From assembly GCA_943332105.1 (NCBI GenBank), contig CALQOD010000019.1, positions 1 to 37,080 of the forward strand: a stretch of 37,080 nucleotides of DNA, given 5' to 3'. Source of the stretch: Chitinophaga pinensis. GTDB taxonomy: Bacteria; Bacteroidota; Bacteroidia; AKYH767-A; OLB10. The position numbers were made by a program, and so were the translations under genes. The notes under the pieces were generated by a model. It made no database searches and was not told the DNA's origin. It was given only the letters and a program-made list of their open reading frames with translations. Below are positions 26,002 to 34,500 of this stretch, one piece after another. Each line of letters begins with the position of its first letter. Within the stretch, counting starts at the first letter, position 1.

Positions 26002-29000
26002 ATGTTTAAATTCTTTACTCTATTAGCAGCCATTTTAATTAGTGGACAAATTAGTGGACAAATCATTGCACAAACTTTAACAGGAAACGAAGCAAAGAGC
26101 ATAAACAAAAATCTAGCGGAAGTCCGTTACGACCAACGCAGCTCAGCGCCTTTGTACATTAGTTTTATACCGGGCTCTTCTATTTCTCCTTCCGAAGAAA
26201 TGAATGGCTTATCAGCAATTTTGGGAATGTCAAAAGCAGACTCATGGCAACTGATAAGAAATGATAAAGATGATTTAGGGTTTACGCATAGCCGTTATCA
26301 GCAATATTATCAAAACATAAAAGTTATTACTGGAGAGTATATTTTGCATGTGAAAGGTTCACAAATTAATTCAGCAAATGGGATTTTTTATAGCCAACTT
26401 AGCATTTCAACAACTGCAAGTATCACTGCCCAACAAGCATTAGATCAGGCAAAGAAAGATATTGGAGCCTCAAAATATTTATGGGAATGTTCGGTAGCGG
26501 AACAAATTGCGTTGACAGGAAAAGTATATACTCCTATTGGAGAACTTGTAATACTCCCTTCATTAACCGGCGACAAAAAACAAAAGCCCATTTTATGCTG
26601 GAAGTTTGATGTATACGCAACGACACCGCATGAAAGATACAATGTATATGTAGATGCTAACACGGGTAAAATTGTTTTCAAAGAAAATAGAATTTGTACC
26701 ATTACAACTAACGGTACTGCAGTAACTAAATATAGCGGAGTTCAAACTATTGGGGTAGACAGTTTATCTCCAACCAGCTATCGCCTACGCGAATATTCAC
26801 GTGGATCGGGTGTTGAAACCTATAATATGCAGAAAGGAACTACCTATGCTTCGGCTGTAGACTTTTCTGATAATGACAATTACTGGAATACAACAACTAA
26901 TCAGGATGATGCAGCATTAGATGCTCACTTCGGTGCAGAAAAAACATTTGATTATTATTTTAATATCCACAACCGTAATAGTTACGACAACCTCGGAAGT
27001 ATATTACAATCGTATGTTCACTATAGCTCTTCTTACAACAATGCATTTTGGAACGGTACCGTTATGACGTATGGTGATGGCAATGGAACTACCTTTTCAC
27101 CTTTAACTGTACTCGATATTGCAGCGCATGAATTATCGCATGGCGTAACTGAATATACTTCTAACTTAGTTTACTCATACGAGTCCGGCGCACTTAATGA
27201 ATCTTTCTCAGATATTTTTGGTGTTTCTGTTGATTTTTATACGAATCCTTCCACTGCTAATTGGATTATAGGGGATCAATGTTATACTCCTGCAACTGCT
27301 GGAGACGGAATTCGTTTTATGAATAATCCAAATTTAGAAGGTGACCCTGATACCTACTTAGGTTTGAATTGGTATACTGGAACATCCGATTACGGTGGTG
27401 TACATTACAATAGCGGAGTACAAAATTTTTGGTATTATTTATTGAGTACAGGTGGCAGTGGAACCAACGACAAAGGATTTGTTTATAATGTTAGTGGAAT
27501 CGGAATTAATAATGCCAGATTAGTTGCCTATAGAAATAACAGTTATTACTTAACAAGTGGCTCGCAGTACGCCGATGCTGCATATTATGCTGTAAAATCT
27601 GCGAATGATATTTTTGGAAATTGTTCTAATTATTCTTTACAAGTTAAAAACGCATGGGATGCCGTAGGTGTTTATACAAACAATTTAAATTCATTAGCCG
27701 TTACAAGTTTTACAGGTGCAAGTTGTCTAGGTGCGCCATTACAACTTAATGCATCTGGAGGAACAGTATTCAGCTGGACGGGGCCTAACGGATTCATATC
27801 TACTTCGCAAAATCCAGTTATTTCTGCTGCGAGTAATAATAATAATGGTAGCTATACATGTATTATTACAGATGCGAATGGGTGTTCTGGTAGTTCAATC
27901 GTAAAAATTAAATTAAATACGTCTCCATCGATTATTGTTTCAGGAGGAGGCATCATATGTAGTGGGTCAAGTGTTCAATTAAATGCTAACGGTAGTGTAT
28001 ATGGGCAGGGACAAAATACAGGTAGTAATTCTAACTCGTTAGCAATTCCTGATTATCCAGCAGCTGGAGTTTCATCGCCAATTATTGTTGCGGGTAGTAC
28101 CTTAGCCAGCTCCATCGTATCTGTTACAATAGACTCGTTAATTCATACCTACGATGGGGATTTGAAAATTGAATTAATTTCTCCTTCGGGATCATCTATC
28201 ATACTTACCAATTCAGTTGGTGCTGCAGGCAATAATTTCATAAAAACAAAATTTGTTCCTGTTGGCACATCAATTAATAATGGTACTGCACCATTCACAG
28301 GTTCGTATGCTCCTTCACAATCATTCTCTTCACTTACTGGCGCTGCTAATGGAACATGGTCATTAAAGATTACTGATTTGGGATCAGTTGATGTTGGTAC
28401 ATTATACAAATGGTCAATTGAGTTACCAGCAAATAGCATAACATCATATAACTGGACACCTAGTACAGGACTAGATAATGCTACTATTACAAATCCAACA
28501 GCAAGTCCAACACAAGCTACTACTTATACTGCAACATCTACTGACCTTAACGGATGTACTGCTTCAGGAACTACAGCAGTTGATATTGGAACACTTTCAC
28601 TATCTGAAACACATACGAATGTATTGTGTAAGGGGGGCGCAACGGGAAAGGCAACAGTTAATGTAATAGGAAATATTTCTGGGGCTATTTCATATTTGTG
28701 GGATAATGGCGCTACTATTAATTCTATTAATAATCTATCGGCAGGACAATACAGCTGTATCGCTACTAACAGTAATGGATGTACTTCAACACAGACATTA
28801 ATAATTTCTGAGCCCGCTACTTCATTAAGTGGTCCAATAACCTATACAAATGAAACTTGCCAGAATGCTAATGGAAGTTGTACAATTAATGTTACGGGAG
28901 GCGTTGCTCCTTATAATATTGTTTGGAATAATGGCGCTATTGGAGCAACTGCAAGTAATTTAGCTGCTGGAACATATCAAGCAACAGTTACCGATACGAA

Positions 29001-30078
29001 TGGTTGCTTATTAATTAATACGATCACTTTAACGAATACAGGGATTTCATCAATTGGTACTATTGGAACTATAACAGGGACTAAAAATGGTGTTTGTCCT
29101 GGCACAACAAAATTATATTCAATTGCTGCAGTATCAAATGCAACCAACTATGTTTGGACTGCACCTTCAAATTCTACAATTATTAGTGGTCAAGGAACTA
29201 ACTCAATTAAAATTCAATATGGTGCGGGCTTCGCGAGTGGCAATTTATCTGTTTATGCAAGTAATGCCTGTAAATCAACAAGTACAATTATAACAGCAAT
29301 TAAAAGTATTCCAGCGACACCCGGAACTATTAAAGGTTCAATTACAAATTTATGTGGAGCACCTTCGACTTACAGCATAACAGCTGTTTCAGGTGCAACT
29401 TCGTATACATGGAGCGTTCCTTCCATTGCTTCTATTGTAAGTGGGCAGGGCTCCAATACAATTCAAGTATTATGGCCTTCATCGAATTTATCTAGTCAAT
29501 CCATTTGTGTTAGTGCTAATAACGCTTGCGGAAGTAGTCTGGCAAAATGCTTAACTGGCATTACTACATTGCCATTAAAGCCAGTAAAAGTAACAGGGCC
29601 TCTTTCAGTTTGTGCGAACCAAACAAATCTAACGTATAGCGTTACCGCAGAACCGGGAGTAACCTATACTTGGGGAGTTCCGGCGGGAGGAAGTATACTA
29701 TCAGGACAAGGCACGTCAACTGTAACAGTAAAATGGGGATCAGCAAGTGGCAGTTTAAAAGTAACCGCTTCGAACCAATGCGGAACGCAAACAATAAAAT
29801 ATCAAGCTATAAGTGTAACATGTCGTACAGGTGAAAATGATTTCAATGAAATCACCCTATCGCCAAACCCAAATGATGGTAATGCTATAATAAACCTAGG
29901 GAGCGAAAAATCATTTATTATTACAGTTAACGATATGCTTGGAAGACTTATCACTAAAAATTCTTCAGAGGGGCAATACTATGAGTTAAAATTAAATGAT
30001 CAACCTAAGGGAATTTATATCATTTCTATTTTACCAACTAATGGTGAAAAGAAAATATTTAGAATGGTTGTTCAATAG
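26002..30078 (+). CDS. Secreted M4 (thermolysin-like) metalloprotease with P domain, SprB and Ig-like repeats and a T9SS type A tail
   Basis: The start is set at ATG 26002, which puts the signal peptide first (MFKFFTLLAAILISGQ); ATG 25939 in the same frame adds 21 residues. An FTP/PepSY-type propeptide follows (to residue ~225), then the peptidase with zinc site H376-E-L-S-H380 and E400 (GALNESFSD), the thermolysin spacing. C-terminal to it come an Ig-like segment, a proprotein-convertase P domain (IHTYDGDLKIELISPSG), two SprB-like repeats (ITDANGC-type ends, LWDNGATINSINNLSAGQY), three PKD-like repeats of ~85 residues (each with TYxWxxP...SGQGxxxxxVxW), and a type A T9SS tail (LSPNPNDGNAIINL ... 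GIYIISI). It should be exported by T9SS and act on extracellular protein. The signal region contains a 9-bp-unit duplication (SGQISGQ). Confidence 0.93.
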   Translation: MFKFFTLLAAILISGQISGQIIAQTLTGNEAKSINKNLAEVRYDQRSSAPLYISFIPGSSISPSEEMNGLSAILGMSKADSWQLIRNDKDDLGFTHSRYQQYYQNIKVITGEYILHVKGSQINSANGIFYSQLSISTTASITAQQALDQAKKDIGASKYLWECSVAEQIALTGKVYTPIGELVILPSLTGDKKQKPILCWKFDVYATTPHERYNVYVDANTGKIVFKENRICTITTNGTAVTKYSGVQTIGVDSLSPTSYRLREYSRGSGVETYNMQKGTTYASAVDFSDNDNYWNTTTNQDDAALDAHFGAEKTFDYYFNIHNRNSYDNLGSILQSYVHYSSSYNNAFWNGTVMTYGDGNGTTFSPLTVLDIAAHELSHGVTEYTSNLVYSYESGALNESFSDIFGVSVDFYTNPSTANWIIGDQCYTPATAGDGIRFMNNPNLEGDPDTYLGLNWYTGTSDYGGVHYNSGVQNFWYYLLSTGGSGTNDKGFVYNVSGIGINNARLVAYRNNSYYLTSGSQYADAAYYAVKSANDIFGNCSNYSLQVKNAWDAVGVYTNNLNSLAVTSFTGASCLGAPLQLNASGGTVFSWTGPNGFISTSQNPVISAASNNNNGSYTCIITDANGCSGSSIVKIKLNTSPSIIVSGGGIICSGSSVQLNANGSVYGQGQNTGSNSNSLAIPDYPAAGVSSPIIVAGSTLASSIVSVTIDSLIHTYDGDLKIELISPSGSSIILTNSVGAAGNNFIKTKFVPVGTSINNGTAPFTGSYAPSQSFSSLTGAANGTWSLKITDLGSVDVGTLYKWSIELPANSITSYNWTPSTGLDNATITNPTASPTQATTYTATSTDLNGCTASGTTAVDIGTLSLSETHTNVLCKGGATGKATVNVIGNISGAISYLWDNGATINSINNLSAGQYSCIATNSNGCTSTQTLIISEPATSLSGPITYTNETCQNANGSCTINVTGGVAPYNIVWNNGAIGATASNLAAGTYQATVTDTNGCLLINTITLTNTGISSIGTIGTITGTKNGVCPGTTKLYSIAAVSNATNYVWTAPSNSTIISGQGTNSIKIQYGAGFASGNLSVYASNACKSTSTIITAIKSIPATPGTIKGSITNLCGAPSTYSITAVSGATSYTWSVPSIASIVSGQGSNTIQVLWPSSNLSSQSICVSANNACGSSLAKCLTGITTLPLKPVKVTGPLSVCANQTNLTYSVTAEPGVTYTWGVPAGGSILSGQGTSTVTVKWGSASGSLKVTASNQCGTQTIKYQAISVTCRTGENDFNEITLSPNPNDGNAIINLGSEKSFIITVNDMLGRLITKNSSEGQYYELKLNDQPKGIYIISILPTNGEKKIFRMVVQ

Positions 30079-30246
30079 CTATTGATTGTTTTCGTGTAAT
30101 TGCATATAGGGAAACAAATAATTTACTTGAAGCAATGAAAGAATTATCGGCAATAGCCATAATAGCAAAAAAGCTTTAGTTGATTTGGTAAACCAAGGTC
30201 ATAATAGAAATTAGAGGATAATTATTTTATTTCACATTATGTTCAA

Positions 30247-31398
30247 CTACCCAATTGCTTGCTTTAAATCCTCGATTAAATCCTCTATATGTTCAATTCC
30301 TACGCTCAAACGAATCAAGCCATCTGTCACTCCGGCTTTTTCTCTTTCCACTTTAGGTATTGAGGCATGCGTCATAGTTGCTGGATGATTTAACAATGAT
30401 TCAACACCACCTAACGACTCTGCCAACGAGAACACACGTACTTTAGAAGCCATTGCAAAAGTATCTTCAATCGTAGCATCTTTTAACGTGAACGATATCA
30501 TACCACCAAAGCGCTTCATCTGACTTTTTGCGATATCATGATTAGGATGATCAGGAAATCCTGGCCAATACACTTTATCCACTTTTGGATGATTACGTAA
30601 ATAGTGTGCGATAACTTCACCATTATCACAATGGCGATCCATGCGAACATGTAATGTTTTAATTCCACGTAGTACTAAAAAGCTATCCATCGGTCCTGGT
30701 GTTGCCCCACATGAATTATGAATAAATGCTAATCGATCGTATAACGCTTTATCATTTGTACAGATAGCCCCCATTACCACATCACTATGTCCACCTAAAT
30801 ATTTTGTAACAGAATGCATCACAATAGTTGCACCCATTTCTAACGGATTTTGCAAATAGGGAGAAGCAAACGTATTATCTACTACTAAAATTAAATTGTT
30901 CTCATTTGCGATAGCCGAACACTTACGAATATCAATTATTTGCATAGTAGGATTCGTTGGAGTTTCCACCCAAATCATTTTTGTATTGGCATTGATGTAA
31001 TTTTTTATCGCATCCGCATCATGCATATTTACAAAATGGAATTTGATACCGAACGGTTCAAATATCTTAGTAAACATACGATAGCTTCCACCATACAAAT
31101 CATTTGTAGCAATGACTTCATCACCTGGTAATAACAACTTAATAATTGCATCTGATGCTCCTTGTCCGCTGCTAAAACACAATCCATAACTTGCATTCTC
31201 GAGTGCAGCAATACAATTCTCCAATGCAGAACGTGTTGGATTCTTTCCTCTTGCGTAAGCGTATCCTTTATGTACACCTGGCGACTCCTGCACATAGGTA
31301 GAAGTCTGATAGATTGGCGTCATGATAGCACCTGTTGTTGGATCAGGTTCTTGTCCAGCATGTATTGCTTTAGTAGCGAAATGAGAATCTAATTTCAT
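30247..31398 (-). CDS. metB: Cystathionine gamma-synthase-type PLP enzyme
   Basis: This 383-residue enzyme belongs to the Cys/Met metabolism PLP family. The Schiff-base lysine is K199 in HSVTKYLGGHSD, with Y48/R50 (YAYARGKNPTR) binding phosphate from the neighbouring subunit and D174 at the pyridine nitrogen. Sequence alone does not separate cystathionine gamma-synthase (MetB) from gamma-lyase, so the symbol is tentative. The start is set at ATG 31398, giving the usual MxxxxHFATKAIHAGQ opening; the longer frame to ATG 31503 would run through a -7 promoter element and the terminator of the next gene. Confidence 0.88.
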   Translation of the reverse strand: MKLDSHFATKAIHAGQEPDPTTGAIMTPIYQTSTYVQESPGVHKGYAYARGKNPTRSALENCIAALENASYGLCFSSGQGASDAIIKLLLPGDEVIATNDLYGGSYRMFTKIFEPFGIKFHFVNMHDADAIKNYINANTKMIWVETPTNPTMQIIDIRKCSAIANENNLILVVDNTFASPYLQNPLEMGATIVMHSVTKYLGGHSDVVMGAICTNDKALYDRLAFIHNSCGATPGPMDSFLVLRGIKTLHVRMDRHCDNGEVIAHYLRNHPKVDKVYWPGFPDHPNHDIAKSQMKRFGGMISFTLKDATIEDTFAMASKVRVFSLAESLGGVESLLNHPATMTHASIPKVEREKAGVTDGLIRLSVGIEHIEDLIEDLKQAIG

Positions 31399-31415
31399 AG
31401 TTTGTATTTGTGTGA

Positions 31416-31423
31416 CAAATGTA
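31416..31423 (-). promoter_or_regulatory. -7 element of metB promoter
   Basis: On the minus strand TACATTTG matches TAnnTTTG and lies 17 bp before the ATG at 31398. It supports the shorter protein. Confidence 0.5.
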
Positions 31424-31462
31424 ACTAAACCTTTTTTATTTAAAGGAGCATTGTGATTAAAG

Positions 31463-31499
31463 AAAGAGGGGGCAATCTTTATTTGATTGCCCCCTCTTT
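31463..31499 (-). terminator. Rho-independent terminator of the giant secreted-protein gene
   Basis: A perfect 15-bp inverted repeat (31463-31477 and 31485-31499, core GAGGGGGCAATC) with a 7-nt loop lies 17 bp after the stop at 31516. On the minus strand it is followed by CTTTAAT. The same hairpin would stop read-through from the other strand. Confidence 0.85.
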
Positions 31500-31515
31500 T
31501 CATAAAATTTTTATA

Positions 31516-34500
31516 TTATGGTGCCGTAAAATCGAATGTTGTCGTTGCACCAATTAGCACTGGGTTGGCACTCCAGGTTTCAATTGAATTACGATGTTTT
31601 ACAACGATGTAATAAGAAGAACCGATTAATGCTCCAGGAAACTGAACTTGAACATTTCCATCAGTTTTTAAAACACCATTTGTTGATGCTGTGATCGCAA
31701 AAGGACTAGAAGAATTATGAAGTTCGATAGTGATATTATCTACATCATTAGGATTAGTACTTAATCCGTTATTATATAATACAGGTGCCATTACCCCACC
31801 CGCTAAAGTATATCCTTGCAAATATACCTTTATATTAAGAGTTGCGTTGGTTAAAACGGTAAAGCTTCCTGATGATGTTCCATTGCATGAACCTTTAACA
31901 ACTGTAATTACTCCTGTTGTTGCACCTGCTGGTACTGACGCGGTAATTTGTCCATCGTTATTTACAGTAAATGATGTTGCTGCTGTACCATTAAATTGAA
32001 CTGTTGTTGCACCTGTAAATCCAGAACCAGAAATAACTACAGTAGTGCCTACTGTTCCTGATGTTGGACTTACTCCACTAACACTTACATTAACTACCGT
32101 TAATTGTAATTGATAATCCTGACAATTAGCATTGTAATTATAAGTACCAGTCTGCGTATATACAGACCCGTTAGCCGACCATGTATATGCCCCACAAGAA
32201 GTCGTTGTTGTAACAATTGTTGCAGCTGGCGAACCCGTAACATCCCAAGCACATGTTGTATTATTAAACGTTGCAGTTTGATAACATGCTAGTGTTGGCA
32301 TTATTGGTTGTGTTCCTGTTACTACCCATGAACATGAGGTTGTATTAAACGTTGCTGTTTCATAGCACGCTAATCCTGTTGGAGCAACAGGTTGCGTTCC
32401 TGTTACGACCCATGAGCATGAGGTTGTATTGAAGCTAGCAGTTTCATAGCATGCTAATGTTGGCATTCCAGGTTGAGTCCCTGTTACTACCCATGAACAT
32501 GAGGTTGTATTGAAGCTAGCAGTTTGGTAGCATGCTAAGCTAGGTTGTGAAGGTTGAGAACCTGTTACATCCCAAGCACATGATGTTGTATTGAAGCTAG
32601 CAGTTTGATAGCATGCTAATGTTGGAAGCGTAGGTTGTGTTCCTGTTACTACCCAAGAGCATGAGGTTGTATTAAACGTTGCTGTTTCGTAACATGCTAA
32701 TGTTGGTAATGCAGGTTGAGCTGGTTGAGTAATTGTATAAGATGCATTTTGCGTACATCCAGCAGCGTTAGTAACTGTCACGGTATAATTTCCAGCAGGC
32801 GCATTTGCTAAATCCTGTGTTGTTGCTCCATTGCTCCATAAATAGGAAGTACTGTTTACCACGCTTATTGTTGAAGTGCTATTAGTAAATGAGCTTGCAT
32901 CTGTTGCCCATGTACGAGGAGTTGAATACAAACCTGTTTGATAATTATAGGTTCCTGTTGCATAGAATGATTTTCCTTGCGTCGGATTTGATGGAATGAA
33001 ATAACTAGTCGATTGTAAATAACCTCCGTTATATTTATCATTAACTGGTAAAACATATCCAGCAGTACCAGAACTTACAATTGCATTTCCTAACGCAGTT
33101 CCGTAGAAGATTGCATCAACAGGAACCGTTGTATTTGTGATAGATGAAGCAGCCACATTAAATACTCCAACTGCATCAGCACTTGTAGTTCCGTTTCCTA
33201 AAACACCACTATTTGCTAAACTTCCAAATGCATCACCTGCTGCGGTACCAGTTCCTATTACACGAAGTTTCGTTCCAGTTGGACCCATTAATGTACCACC
33301 CACATAAACCACATCTCCTTTTTGAACAGAACCTGAATTAATATTAAATCCGTATGTTATTCCTGCACCAGCTTTCCAACCATTTGTTGTAGCTGTTCCA
33401 TTATTTACAAATACAACCGAGAATGGAGTAACAGTGAAATCGATAGTTCGAGTCGCAATTAACTCTACCCACTCATTACTATTATCTGTTCCAGTTGGAT
33501 CTGCCATAAATTCAGAAATTAATAATCCCGGATCTGTTGCTGAATTGCTTGCAACATCTGCTGATGAAGAAATATCAATTGATCCAGTTAATCCATAACA
33601 AGCAGCATTAGTTATTGAATTTGCAGCTAATGTAATTGCATCTGGTTGTGTAATAGTTGCAGAATTAGAAGTTGTACATCCATTCGCATCTGTGATAGTT
33701 ACATTGTATGTACCAGCAACAATACCTGATAAATCTTCTGTAACTGAAGCATTAGACCATAAATAAGTATAAGAAGGTGTTCCTCCAGATACTGATAAAT
33801 TAACAGCTCCATTTGAACTTCCATTACATGTAGCATTAGTAACTGAAACGCTTGATGACAATACTGTTGAAGGTTCAGTAATAGTAATTGTTAATGAATC
33901 TTTACAACCTTTATTTTCTGTTACTACTACTTTATACGTTCCAGCTGTAAGGTTTGAAATATCTTCTGTTGTTGCTCCATTCGACCATGCAAAAGTATAA
34001 GGTGCTTGTCCGCCAGAAACAGTTAGATTAATTGAACCAGTGGTTCCATTTTTACATAATACATTTGTTTTTACTGATGTTAGCGTAGGAGGTGTACAAG
34101 AACAATCGTTCAACACTAAATTAGTAGTTGCCATTTCAGTACATCCATTAGAATAGGTAACAATAACTGTATACGTTTGCGCACCAGCTTCTGAAATTGC
34201 AAATGCAGAAGTTGAAACAGTTGGGCTTTGCAAGCTTGAAGTAAATCCGTGAGGACCAGTCCATGACCACGCAGTTCCATTATTAACACTAACAGATGCA
34301 TCTGTACCAATACATGTTGCCCCACCGTTAGTTGCAATCGGATTGTTTGATGCAGGTTGAGAAATTGTAACACTGGTGCTTAATGAACATCCATTACCAT
34401 CCGTAGCAGTAACAGTATATGTACCCGCTGCTAACGATAATTGTGTATCTGTACTACTTCCCGCCAACCATAAATAGTTTACAGTAGCATTTGAACTTGT

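Noticed and set aside
31399-31503. N-terminal extension of the cystathionine gamma-synthase-type enzyme
   Set aside because: These 35 codons cover a TAnnTTTG promoter element and a perfect terminator hairpin and add no family sequence.
32237-32725. CRISPR-like array
   Set aside because: The regular 81-bp repeat has no unique spacers and encodes an in-frame protein repeat within a long open frame.
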